From the NCBI GenBank assembly GCA_024703855.1, contig CP087965.1:1434001-1498000 (forward strand): a stretch of 64,000 nt of DNA, in the 5' to 3' direction. The notes below the pieces were generated by a model. The model did no database searches and had not been told where the DNA came from. It saw nothing but the letters and a program-made list of their open reading frames with translations. A program made the translations under genes and the position numbers. Positions within the stretch are counted from its first letter, which is position 1; every line of letters starts with the position of its first letter. The stretch comes from Polaromonas sp. P2-4 (lineage in GTDB: Bacteria; Pseudomonadota; Gammaproteobacteria; Burkholderiales; Burkholderiaceae_C). Positions 9,489-18,270 of the stretch are shown piece after piece.

Positions 9489-10349
9489 TTATTCCTTCCG
9501 GCCCAGCAGGCCATGGGGGCGCAGCAGCAGCACTGAGGCCATGGCGATGTAAATCATCAGACGCGCACCTTCGGGCCACAGCGTGCTCATCACGCTTTGC
9601 ACGACGCCAATCAACAGGCCACCCAACAATGCCCCGCTGAAACTGCCCATACCACCGACCACAACGACCACAAAGGCCACACCCAAGGCCTCGATGCCCA
9701 TAAACGGTTCTGCACCTCGAATCGGCGCGGCCAGCACGCCTGCCAAGGCCGCTGTGGCGGCCCCCAGCGCAAACACCAGGCTAAAGATGCGAAACACATT
9801 GATGCCCAACAGCGACACCATCTCGGTCGATTCGCTACCCGCACGCACGGCGCTGCCCAGCCGGGTGCCTTCGAGCACGTACCACAGCAGCACGGCCAGA
9901 ACCGCCGTGAAGGCGATCACAAACAACCGGTACTTGGGGTACACAAAGCTGCCCCACATCACCACGCCCTGCAGCATGCCAGGCACGGCGACGCTGTCGC
10001 CCAGCGGGCCCCATTGCAGAATGACCAGTTCCTGAATTGCCAGTGCCAACCCTACCGTCACGAGGATGTGAAACTCATGGGCTTTGGCGTACACATGGCG
10101 CAGCATCAGCTTCTCAGTCAACCAGCCTATGCCGCCAACAGCCAGCGGCACCACCACCAGTGCCAGCCAGAAGCTCAAGCCCCAGCGCGTCATCTGGTAG
10201 CAAAAATACGCGCCCAGCAGGTAAAAGGCGCCATGGGCAAAGTTCACAAAGCGAAGCAGGCCAAACACAATGGACAAGCCCACAGCCAACAGGAAATACA
10301 GCATGCCGATGCCGATCCCGTTGATGACCTGAAGCAGATAGATGTTCAT
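9489..10349 (-). CDS. livH: ABC transporter permease LivH
   Basis: 286 residues, the partner permease of LivM. Starts MNIYLLQVINGIGIGMLYFLLAVGLS, followed by the family motif GLLRFVNFAHGAFYLLGAY. The ATPase-contact loop VRAGSESTEMVSLLGINV and the C-terminal LLRPHGLLGRKE are typical. Reading frame is intact over its whole length. The 126-base gap between the binding-protein gene and livH shows no clear terminator. Confidence 0.92.
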   Translation of the reverse strand: MNIYLLQVINGIGIGMLYFLLAVGLSIVFGLLRFVNFAHGAFYLLGAYFCYQMTRWGLSFWLALVVVPLAVGGIGWLTEKLMLRHVYAKAHEFHILVTVGLALAIQELVILQWGPLGDSVAVPGMLQGVVMWGSFVYPKYRLFVIAFTAVLAVLLWYVLEGTRLGSAVRAGSESTEMVSLLGINVFRIFSLVFALGAATAALAGVLAAPIRGAEPFMGIEALGVAFVVVVVGGMGSFSGALLGGLLIGVVQSVMSTLWPEGARLMIYIAMASVLLLRPHGLLGRKE

Positions 10350-10475
10350 GCGATATTTGAAACGGGAATGAAATGCCCCGGCAGAACCAGAGGCCGCTGC
10401 CGAGAGGCAAAAAGGGACGCAATGGAAGTGGGCCTCAACAGAGGCAGGCCCCGCCAGCAGTCCACCAAAATGAGG

Positions 10476-11681
10476 TCAGGCCAGCTTGCAACCGGTCTGG
10501 TCTATGGGCAGGAAGGATTTGCCGGAGCTCAGCACCTCGACATAGTCGTCCTTATTCTTCATTTTGGATTTGGCCTTGCCCTTGAGCAGGTAGTAATTCT
10601 TCAGTACCTGGTGGTCGGCCTTGCGAATTTCTTCGTCACCGGTCAGGCCCTGGTACTTCATGCCCTCCAGTGCGGCGACCACTGCTTTCTGGTCCGCTGA
10701 GCCGGCTTTGATGATGCCGTCGATCAGGAGCTTGGTACAGATGTAAGAGCCTGCCAGGCTGTAATTTGGGTTGTCCTTGAATTTGTCGTTGGAGCGCTTG
10801 ACCAGGTCGCGGTTGAGCGCTGAATCCACCGTGTGCCAGTATTGGGCGCCAAAGTAAATACCTTCGCACAGGTCCGCACCCAAGGACTCGAACTGCTCCA
10901 GACCCGAAGCCCAGGCGATCAGGATCGTCATATTCTTGTTCATGCCAAAGCTCACCGCCTGGCGCAGCGTATCGGACGACTGCGCACCAAAGTTCAGCAG
11001 TAGCAGCACGTCCGGCTTGGCGGCTATGGCGTTGGTTATGTAGCCGCTGAATTCTTTTTCGGCCAGCGAGTGGTAGCTGTTACCCACATGCTCGATGCCT
11101 TTCTCCTTGAAAATATTTTTGGCGGCTGACAGCAAGCCTTCGCCAAACACGTACTGCGGGGTGATGGTGTACCAGCGCTTGGCCTTGGGCATGGATTCGA
11201 TCAGGGGACGAACGGTCCGCTCAATCGCGCCAAAGGTGGGCACCGACCAGCGAAAGGTGGCGCTGTTGCAGTCCTTGCCCGTGATTTCATCGGCACCTGC
11301 GGTGGTGATGAAGATGCCCCCTGCTTTTTCCGCTTCCTTGCCCATGGCCAATGCTTCGGACGACAGGATGCCACCGGCAAAAAACCGTGTCCCAAGCTGT
11401 TGCGAGGACTCTTGAACCTTGCGTACTGCCGTGGCGGGCTTGCCCTCCGTATCCAGGACGGTGTAGGCCAATTGCCGTTTGAGCGCTGAACCGTACTGCT
11501 CGATTGCCAACTTCATGCCGAGGTCAGCAAACTTCCCGTTGGCAGCAAAGGCGCCGGACATGGGAACCGGGCAACCGAATTGAATGGGGCCGCTTGACTG
11601 GGCGAAGGCGCTCTGCGAAAGACTGAGCGAAGCGGGCAGTGCGCCCAGAGCCGAGAGTTGAAGAAGTTGGCGACGTTTCAT
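10476..11681 (-). CDS. livK: Liv-type ABC transporter substrate-binding protein
   Basis: 401 residues, periplasmic binding protein (type I fold, ANF receptor-like). ATG at 11681 is chosen because it gives a signal peptide with a twin-arginine-like start, MKRRQLLQLSALGALPASLS, ending in AFAQ. Mature part begins IQFGCPVPMSGAFAANGKF, the usual ligand-lobe start. First gene of the livKHMGF-amidase-mlrC set, read leftwards from a promoter shared with the divergent GntR gene. The ligand is unknown; context suggests an amide, ureide or carbamoyl amino acid. Confidence 0.9.
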   Translation of the reverse strand: MKRRQLLQLSALGALPASLSLSQSAFAQSSGPIQFGCPVPMSGAFAANGKFADLGMKLAIEQYGSALKRQLAYTVLDTEGKPATAVRKVQESSQQLGTRFFAGGILSSEALAMGKEAEKAGGIFITTAGADEITGKDCNSATFRWSVPTFGAIERTVRPLIESMPKAKRWYTITPQYVFGEGLLSAAKNIFKEKGIEHVGNSYHSLAEKEFSGYITNAIAAKPDVLLLLNFGAQSSDTLRQAVSFGMNKNMTILIAWASGLEQFESLGADLCEGIYFGAQYWHTVDSALNRDLVKRSNDKFKDNPNYSLAGSYICTKLLIDGIIKAGSADQKAVVAALEGMKYQGLTGDEEIRKADHQVLKNYYLLKGKAKSKMKNKDDYVEVLSSGKSFLPIDQTGCKLA

Positions 11682-11768
11682 GAGCGGACTCCGGTTGGTA
11701 AATGATGACGAGAAGAAAGGGATGTCAAGGTCTTGCATGCATCTGTCATTGCAGGATGTGTGCCAGAT

Positions 11769-11788
11769 CTATTTATACCTATAAATAG
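11769..11788. promoter_or_regulatory. Perfect 9-bp palindrome, candidate GntR operator
   Basis: CTATTTATA-CC-TATAAATAG, an exact inverted repeat with a 2-nt centre, in the 230-base region between the binding-protein gene (start 11681, minus) and the GntR gene (start 11912, plus). FadR/FCD-type regulators bind short palindromes in just this setting. The AT-rich site could overlap a -10 element of the leftward promoter, which would make the regulator a repressor; that part is inference. Confidence 0.65.
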
Positions 11789-11911
11789 GATAAATTGACT
11801 GAGGGCAAACCCCACGCACCATGTTGTCGCCAACTTGCAGTGCATACTGCACCAATGATGCAAACTGGGTGGGCATCCGTGCACCTTTAAATTTTGAAGT
11901 GAACTAGACAC

Positions 11912-12640
11912 ATGGCAACAACAACGGTGGCTCAGAGCAGGACCAAGCGACTCAAACGCTCTGATCTGGTTGCAGAAGAAATCAAGCGCTTAATAACCGA
12001 AAAAAATCTGAGTCCTGGGGATAAGCTGCCGCGTGAAAGCGAGTTGCAGGCCCATTTTGAAGCCAGCAAAGGAACGATCAGAGAGGCCCTGAAGTCGCTG
12101 GAAGTGCAGGGTCTGGTGACAGTTTCGACTGGCCCGTCTGGAGGCGGCACTATCGTCGAAGTTCCCTTGGGCCGCACCCTGCAGTTTTTGCAGAACTACC
12201 TGTTTTTCAAGGAAGTGACGATCGACGACATTTACAAGGTTCGCCGGTTGTTGGAGCCGGAGTTGGCGGCTGGAGCTGTTCCGCATCTTACTGAGGCGGA
12301 CTTTGAAGCGCTGGGGCACAGTATTGCCTGTTGTGATCCCGCATCCAGCCATGCAGACTTGCTCAGCCAGCGGCGTGAGGATGTGAACTTTCACGACATT
12401 CTCGCTGCGGCCAACCCCAATCCATTCCTGAGATTCACCTGCGAGTTGATTAACGAGATGCTTCGACAGTTAATCGTGTTTGGTAACCGTACACCGCAGT
12501 CTGAGCACAGGCGGTTCGGTGAGGCAAACGCCAGCATCCATCGAGAGATCACCATGGCTGCGCGCGAACGCAACGTGAACAAAGTACGTGAGTTGATGGC
12601 TCAACACATGGACGACGCTGCCAGCAGTGTTAAAAAATGA
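11912..12640 (+). CDS. GntR-family (FadR/FCD) transcriptional regulator
   Basis: 242 residues. N-terminal winged helix (about residues 17-85: LVAEEIKRLITEKNLSPGDKLPRESEL, then GTIREALKSLEVQGLV) and a C-terminal all-helical FCD domain (RRLLEPELAAGAVPHLTE ... EDVNFHDILAAANPNPFL ... ANASIHREITMAA), whose Asp/His residues usually bind a metal and a carboxylate ligand. Divergent from the livK operon and therefore its probable local repressor, responding to the imported substrate or its breakdown product. Confidence 0.9.
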   Translation: MATTTVAQSRTKRLKRSDLVAEEIKRLITEKNLSPGDKLPRESELQAHFEASKGTIREALKSLEVQGLVTVSTGPSGGGTIVEVPLGRTLQFLQNYLFFKEVTIDDIYKVRRLLEPELAAGAVPHLTEADFEALGHSIACCDPASSHADLLSQRREDVNFHDILAAANPNPFLRFTCELINEMLRQLIVFGNRTPQSEHRRFGEANASIHREITMAARERNVNKVRELMAQHMDDAASSVKK

Positions 12641-12769
12641 AGGGGCGACTGCAGGGGCGCCTCATCCTGGATGCCGACAGTCGATCTGGCTCGACGACAG
12701 GGCAACGTGGGGCGTGACTGACTCGCCTTGAGAAGGGCGAAAGGCAAGTAACCGGCCACCCTGCGTTGC

Positions 12770-12888
12770 TTGCTCTGCAGGTTCGTCGGGCCGTAGGCTG
12801 AGAGGTCGCCAAACAGCGAGCGCTTCCAGCCGCCAAACGAGTGGTTAGCCACCGGCATGGGCAACGGCACATTGATGCCCGGTAATGG
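12770..12888 (-). pseudogene. Remnant of methylmalonate-semialdehyde dehydrogenase C-terminus
   Basis: On the minus strand, directly after the transaminase stop, a short stretch encodes PGINVPLPMPVANHSFGG then WKRSLFGDLSAYGP. This is the highly conserved C-terminal signature of CoA-acylating (methyl)malonate-semialdehyde dehydrogenase (MmsA), a protein of about 500 residues. The remaining ~450 residues and the very C-terminus are missing. In related bacteria a beta-alanine transaminase gene is followed by mmsA, so an internal deletion of that gene is the simplest reading. The bases from 12641 to about 12770 contain nothing further that I recognise. Confidence 0.75.
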
Positions 12889-12890
12889 CT

Positions 12891-14240
12891 TCAAGCTGTT
12901 TGGTTGATGGTGTCGCCCAGTGCGTTGATCAGGCTGTCGATCTGGGCTGGGGTCGTGATGAAGGGCGGTGCGAGTTGAATGGTGTCGCCACCGTAGCGCA
13001 CATAAAAACCCTTTTTCAGCATGGCCATGGCAATTTCATAAGGCCTGCGAGCCGGCTCCCCCGGCAAGGCGGCGATGGTAATGCCGGCCGCCAACCCGAA
13101 GTTGCGAATATCGGTGATGTGCTTGGCGCCCTTGAGGCTGTGCACCGCGTTTTCAAAATAAGGCGCCAGGGCCTTGACGCGCTCCACCATGTTTTCTTTG
13201 ACCAGCAGGTCCAGCGCGGCCAGGCCCACGGCACAGGCCACCGGGTGGGCCGAGTAGGTGTAACCATGGGCGAACTCCAGCATGTAATCCGGCCCGCCCT
13301 GCGACATGAAGGTGTCGTAGATGTCTTTGCTGGTCAGCACGGCACCCAGCGGCTGCGCGCCGTTGGTGATTTGCTTGGCGACATTCATGATGTCGGGTGT
13401 GACGCCAAAGGCTTCGGCGCCGGTGTAGGCCCCGGCACGGCCAAAGCCGGTGATCACCTCGTCAAAAATCAGCAGAATATTGTTGGCGGTGCAAATGTCG
13501 CGCAGGCGCTTCAGGTAGCCCTTGGGTGGAATCACCACGCCGGCCGAGCCCGAGAAAGGCTCCACAATCACCGCCGCAATATTGCTTGCATCGTGCAGCG
13601 CGATGAGTCGGAGCAGATCGTCGGCCAGCTCGGCGCCTTGGTCCGGCATGCCGCGCGAAAAGGCATTGCTCGCCAACTGGGTATGGGCGATGTGATCAGC
13701 CTCGATGCCCTGGCCAAACATCTTGCGATTGGCCACGATGCCGCCCACCGAGATGCCGCCAAAGTTCACACCGTGGTAGCCTTTTTCGCGCCCTATCAAG
13801 CGGGTCTTTTGGCCCAAGCCTTTGGCACGCCAGTAAGCGCGGGCCATTTTGAGCGAGGTGTCGGCGGACTCGGAGCCGGAACCGGTAAAAAACACGTAGT
13901 CGAGTCCGGCAGGGGTGAGTTCCTTGAGCTTGTTGGCCAGCTCAAATGACAGCGGGTGGCCAAACTGGAACGCGGGGGAGTAGTCCAGCGTAGCCATCTG
14001 GCGAGTGACGGCTTCGGTAATCTCCGTGCGCCCGTGACCCAGGCCGCAGCACCACAGGCCGGACAGGCCGTCAAAAATCTGCTTGCCGTTGTTATCGGTG
14101 TAGTAACAGCCCTTGGCACTCACCATCATGCGCGGGTTGGCCTTGAAGTCGTGGTTGCCGGTGTAAGGCATCCAGTGCGCATCGAGCCAGGCGGCGTCGG
14201 TGCGAGGGGAGGCCAGGGCTTTAGCATCGTTCATATTCAT
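12891..14240 (-). CDS. Class III omega-amino acid:pyruvate aminotransferase
   Basis: 449 residues, PLP-dependent class III transaminase of the beta-alanine--pyruvate type, which makes malonate semialdehyde and alanine. Features: HWMPYTGNHDF at the N-terminus, FTGSGSESADTSLKMAR (PLP phosphate), LIFDEVITGFGRAG (Asp contacting the pyridine N), and MNVAKQITNGAQPLGAV with the Schiff-base Lys. Frame intact. Divergent from a LysR gene and followed by the remnant of the dehydrogenase that normally consumes its product. A role in the last steps of uracil/beta-alanine breakdown fits the amidase-rich neighbourhood. Confidence 0.88.
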   Translation of the reverse strand: MNMNDAKALASPRTDAAWLDAHWMPYTGNHDFKANPRMMVSAKGCYYTDNNGKQIFDGLSGLWCCGLGHGRTEITEAVTRQMATLDYSPAFQFGHPLSFELANKLKELTPAGLDYVFFTGSGSESADTSLKMARAYWRAKGLGQKTRLIGREKGYHGVNFGGISVGGIVANRKMFGQGIEADHIAHTQLASNAFSRGMPDQGAELADDLLRLIALHDASNIAAVIVEPFSGSAGVVIPPKGYLKRLRDICTANNILLIFDEVITGFGRAGAYTGAEAFGVTPDIMNVAKQITNGAQPLGAVLTSKDIYDTFMSQGGPDYMLEFAHGYTYSAHPVACAVGLAALDLLVKENMVERVKALAPYFENAVHSLKGAKHITDIRNFGLAAGITIAALPGEPARRPYEIAMAMLKKGFYVRYGGDTIQLAPPFITTPAQIDSLINALGDTINQTA

Positions 14241-14292
14241 GATGTGTCCTACATAGGGGGAAGATGTTGCGATTCTTATCGGCTCTGTTACT

Positions 14293-14308
14293 CTTATAAA
14301 TGTATAAG
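14293..14308. promoter_or_regulatory. Dyad between transaminase and LysR genes
   Basis: CTTATA-AATG-TATAAG lies in the 91-base divergent gap, 24 bases before the LysR start. The arms are exact and the spacing suits a LysR-type half-site pair (T-N11-A class). It may also overlap the -10 region of one of the two promoters. Confidence 0.5.
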
Positions 14309-14331
14309 TATCACTATTAAGTTATCAATTT

Positions 14332-15276
14332 ATGCAAGTAAATAGCCGGGCCGCACTGGGTCAGTTGAGCGATATGGACATTCGCCTGTTGCGGGTGTTC
14401 AAAAGCGTGGTCGAGTGTGGCGGCATGGCGGCGGCTGAGCTGGAGCTCAACATTGGCACTTCCACCGTCAGCCGTCATATCAAGGATCTGGAAACCCGTC
14501 TGGGACTGACCCTGTGCCGCCGGGGCCGGGCGGGCTTTGCCCTGACATCCGAAGGCGGGCAGATTTACACCGAGACCCTGCGCCTGCTGGCCGGGGCAGA
14601 TGCGTTTCGCAGCAGCGTGGACGAGATTCACCGCCGCATGGGCGGGCAGCTCAATATTGCAGTGTTTGACAAGACCGCCAGCAACCCAGCGGCCCACATC
14701 GGCGCGGCCATTGCCTTGTTTTCAGATCTTGCACCCGAGGTGAGCCTGCATTTGCACGTGGCACCCATCAACGCCATTGAGCGCGGCGTGATCGACGGGC
14801 AGTTTCAGGTGGGCGTGATTCCGGGGCACCGCAGTTCGGATACTTTGGCTTACGAGGAATTGTTCAATGAGACCATGCTCTTGTACTGCGGCGCGCAACA
14901 TCCGCTGTTCAAGGCCGACCCTGCCGAAATGAATTGGGACGATTTGCGGGCCCATCACTTCGCGGGCCTGGGCTACCACTCGCCCAATATGGAAATCAGC
15001 CAGCAAGTGCGCCTGCCGCGCAAGGCCACCGGCTACGATCAGGAGTCCATCGCCACGCTGATCCTGTCGGGCAAATACCTGGGGTTTCTGCCCGACCATT
15101 ACGCTGAGGGTTTTGTGCGCAAGGGCCAGATGTGCGCCGTCAAACCGGCGCTGTTTCGCTATGCCTGCAGTTTTTTCAGCATCGTGCGGCGCTCGCCTCA
15201 GCCGTCAAGGGTGACACGCGCGTTTCAGGATTGCTTGCTAAAGGCGCATGGATTGAACGTTGAATCGGCTAATTGA
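14332..15276 (+). CDS. LysR-family transcriptional regulator
   Basis: 314 residues with an N-terminal winged helix-turn-helix (about residues 15-73: MDIRLLRVFKSVVECGGMAAAELELN, TSTVSRHIKDLETRLGLTLC) and the usual periplasmic-binding-like effector domain. Start could also be the internal ATG at 14374 (MDIRLL). It is divergent from the omega-transaminase gene and most likely controls it. The 227 bases after it, up to 15503, contain no gene I can support. Confidence 0.9.
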   Translation: MQVNSRAALGQLSDMDIRLLRVFKSVVECGGMAAAELELNIGTSTVSRHIKDLETRLGLTLCRRGRAGFALTSEGGQIYTETLRLLAGADAFRSSVDEIHRRMGGQLNIAVFDKTASNPAAHIGAAIALFSDLAPEVSLHLHVAPINAIERGVIDGQFQVGVIPGHRSSDTLAYEELFNETMLLYCGAQHPLFKADPAEMNWDDLRAHHFAGLGYHSPNMEISQQVRLPRKATGYDQESIATLILSGKYLGFLPDHYAEGFVRKGQMCAVKPALFRYACSFFSIVRRSPQPSRVTRAFQDCLLKAHGLNVESAN

Positions 15277-15503
15277 TTGGCCAAATAGGCCTCTGGCCCC
15301 GGCGTTGGCGTCATCGTCTGTGCCAGGCCGCTAAGCCTCCAGCACGGCTAACATGGCGTATGCCTGTCTATTTCTTTAAGCAAGCTCTGCATAATTCCGC
15401 GCGAGTACGCGCAAGCTCGGGTCGGGATGGGCTGCTTCCCATCATCCAATTGAACCAGTTTGTCCGCTGAGCAGGCCGGACTGACATAAAGAAAGGTCCC
15501 GGC

Positions 15504-16426
15504 ATGGGAGTTTCACTCGAAGGCCAGTTGGTGGTGGCGATCTCGTCAAGAGCCTTGTTCGACCTGGAAGAAGAAAACCGCGTTTTCGAGCAATCGGACG
15601 ACCGCGCCTACATGCAGCTCCAGCTCGACCGGCTGGATGAACCCGCCAAGCCGGGCGTGGCTTTTTCCCTTGTCAAAAAGCTGCTGGCGTTCAATGACGG
15701 GCCGAGCCAGCGCGTCGAGGTGGTGATCCTCTCGCGCAACGACCCGGTGTCGGGCCTGCGCGTGTTCCGCTCGGTGCAAACCCACGCGCTGAGCGTGGCA
15801 CGGGGGGTGTTCACACGCGGGCGCGAGCCCTGGCGCTACCTCTCACCGCTGCAGGCCAATTTGTTTTTATCGGCCAACCCCAACGACGTGAAAGCCGCGC
15901 TGCACATGGGCTTTCCGGCCGCCACCGTCGCCACCCACTCGGTGCGGGCCGGTGGCAACTACCCCAACGAAGTACGCATCGCCTTCGACGGTGACGCAGT
16001 CTTGTTTTCTGACGAAGCCGAAAAAGTCTTTCAGCGTGACGGCCTACCGGCCTTTCAGCAGCATGAGCAGGACAAGGCCGTTCTGCCGCTGCCGGATGGC
16101 CCGTTCAAGCCCCTCTTGACGGCCCTGCACCGGCTGCAGCAGGCCGGCACACCCAACATGCGCATACGCACCGCGCTGGTCACGGCGCGCAGCGCCCCGG
16201 CGCACGAGCGCGCTATTCGCACACTGATGAACTGGAACATCGAGGTCGATGAAGCCATGTTCCTCGGCGGCCTGGCCAAGGGCGCATTTTTTGCGAGTTC
16301 GAGCCAGACTTTTTCTTTGATGACCAGACCGGCCATGTCGATTCGGCGGCCCAGCATGTGCCTGCCGGGCACGTGGACAGCGGCGTTTCCAACCAGACCA
16401 TTGATCTTTCTTCCAAGGCCTCTTGA
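15504..16426 (+). CDS. Cytosolic 5'-nucleotidase family protein (frameshift near C-terminus)
   Basis: About 307 residues of the 5-nucleotidase family related to NT5C1, which dephosphorylates nucleoside monophosphates. Seen: VAISSRALFDLEEEN (nucleophile Asp region), VVILSRNDPVSGLRVF, RIAFDGDAVLFSDEAEKVF and MFLGGLAKGAF. After that the literal frame is wrong; adding one T to the T6 run near 16290 gives FEPDFFFDDQTGHVD...SNQTIDLSSKAS and a TGA that abuts the next ATG. That fit shows the gene is probably intact in the cell. Confidence 0.8.
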
Positions 16427-18245
16427 ATGAATCTGCTTTCCAGTCCTTCCGGCATCTCCACCAAACTCCACGCCTTCAAACAGTTCAGCGCCCGGGTCTG
16501 GGCGCTGTCAGCGCCTTACTTCAAATCCGAAGACAAATGGCAAGCGCGCGGCCTGCTGCTGGCCATTGTGTTGCTGAACCTGGGCGCGGTCTACATGCTG
16601 GTCCTGCTCAATGACTGGAACCGCGTGTTTTACGAGCGCTGCAAAACAAGGACCAACCGGTGTTCTGGACGCAGCTGGGGCGTTTCACCTACCTGGCCTT
16701 TGCCTTCATCATCATTGCGGTCTACCGCTTTTACCTGACCCAGTTGCTGGAAGTGCGCTGGCGCGCCTGGATGACGGCGCATTACCTGCAGCGCTGGCTG
16801 GCCGACCATGCGTTTTACCAGCTGGAGCTGGCGCGCTTTTCGGGCGCCGCAAAAGACGCCCTGAATTCACCGGATAACCCGGACCAGCGTATTCAGGAAG
16901 ACATCAACCTGTTCACCAGCTACAGCATTTCGCTGAGCATGGGCCTGCTCAATGCGGTGGTGACGCTGGTCAGTTTTGTCGGTATTTTGTGGTCGCTCTC
17001 GGGCGCTTTTGCCTTCACCGTGGGCGGCAGCAGCTACAGCATTCCGGGCTTCATGGTCTGGATGGCGGTGCTGTACTGCGTCGTGGGCAGTGTCATCACA
17101 CATTACATCGGCCGGCCGCAGATCAAGCTCAACTTCCAGCAGCAGCGCTACGAAGCCGACTTTCGCCACCACATGGTGCGGGTGCGCGAATACAGCGAAT
17201 CGATTGCGCTGGACAAGGGCGAGGCGGTGGAACGTGCGCAGCTGGACACCCGCTTTGCCGCGGTGCTGGCCAACTACCTGCTCTTGATCAAAAAGCAGAA
17301 AAACCTGGTGTGGTTTACCAACTTCTTTGGCCAGGCGGCGGTGGTATTTCCGTTTATCGTCGCGGCGCTGCGCTTTTTCAGCGGGGCGATTCAATTGGGC
17401 GAACTGATGCAAATATCGTCGGCCTTCGGTCGGGTACAGGACTCGCTGAGCTGGCTGGTGGACAATTACAGCAGCCTGGCCGCCTGGCGCGCCACAACCG
17501 ACCGCCTGACCAGTTTTGAAGACAATATTGCAAGCATGGCCCAACAGGGACGGGCGCAAGAAGCTATTAATTTGATAGCAAGCAAGGCCGCACCGGCGGT
17601 GCCATCCGATACGCTGGCAACCAGCGACCTGAGCTTGAACCTGCCCTCGGGTGCCGCCTTGTTGAGCGGGCTTTCACTCAAGGCGCACCCCGGCGAGAGC
17701 GTAATCGTCAAGGGCCCGTCGGGCAGTGGCAAGTCCACCCTGTTCCGGGCTTTTGCGGGCATCTGGCCATTTGCCAAAGGCCAGGCCCACTTGCCACTTG
17801 ACGCCATGTTCATCCCGCAGCGCCCCTACTTCCCCGACGGCACGCTGCGCGATGCGCTGGCCTACCCCCAGCCCGCCACGCAGTACAGCGACGAATCGCT
17901 CAAGCAAGCGCTCATCGATGCGCAGCTGCCGCAACTGACCAGCCGGCTGGACGACAAGGACGCCTGGAGCCAGAAGCTCTCGGGGGCGAGCAGCAACGGC
18001 TGGCGATTGCCCGCGTGCTGCTGAAAAAACCCCGCTGGATTTTTGCGGACGAAGCCACCAGCGCGCTGGACGAGGTGGCCGAAAAAACCCTGTACGAAAA
18101 ACTACTGACGCACATCAAGGCGGTTCATGGCACCATCGTGTCGATTGCCCACCGCCCGACCGTCGTGGCCTTTCACAGCAGGCTGTGGGAGCTTGAAAAA
18201 CTGCCCACGGGCTCTGCTGCGCTGTACCAAGTTCATGAAAAATAA
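16427..18245 (+). CDS. SbmA/YddA-type ABC transporter, fused permease-ATPase (two frameshifts)
   Basis: About 605 residues. N-terminal membrane domain of the ABC_membrane_2 type (FKQFSARVWALSAPYFKSEDKW, LLNDWNRVFYEAL, helices through about 400) followed by an ATPase domain with Walker A GPSGSGKSTLFRAFAGIWPF, signature LSGGEQQRLAIARVLL and Walker B WIFADEATSALDE. Frames change near 16640 and near 17985 (a G-run just before the signature). Relatives import peptides, B12 or other compounds, or serve as peroxisomal-type transporters. It starts immediately after the nucleotidase stop. A 17-bp dispersed palindrome lies inside the linker between the two domains. Confidence 0.85.
17563..17579. repeat. 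Dispersed 17-bp palindrome, copy 1 (inside a gene)
   Basis: GCTATTAATTTGATAGC, flanked by GCGCAAGAA on the left and AAGCAAG on the right. It matches the copy at 22011-22027 in sequence and flanks. Here it is in frame within the ABC transporter linker and encodes AINLIAS. Similar short palindromes are scattered in Comamonadaceae genomes as far as I recall. Confidence 0.6.
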
Positions 18246-18270
18246 ATGCCGCCCGCAGGAAAATGATTGA

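Noticed and set aside
15277..15503. Small open frame after the LysR gene
   Set aside because: No start site with a ribosome-binding site, no similarity to known proteins, and composition like intergenic DNA.
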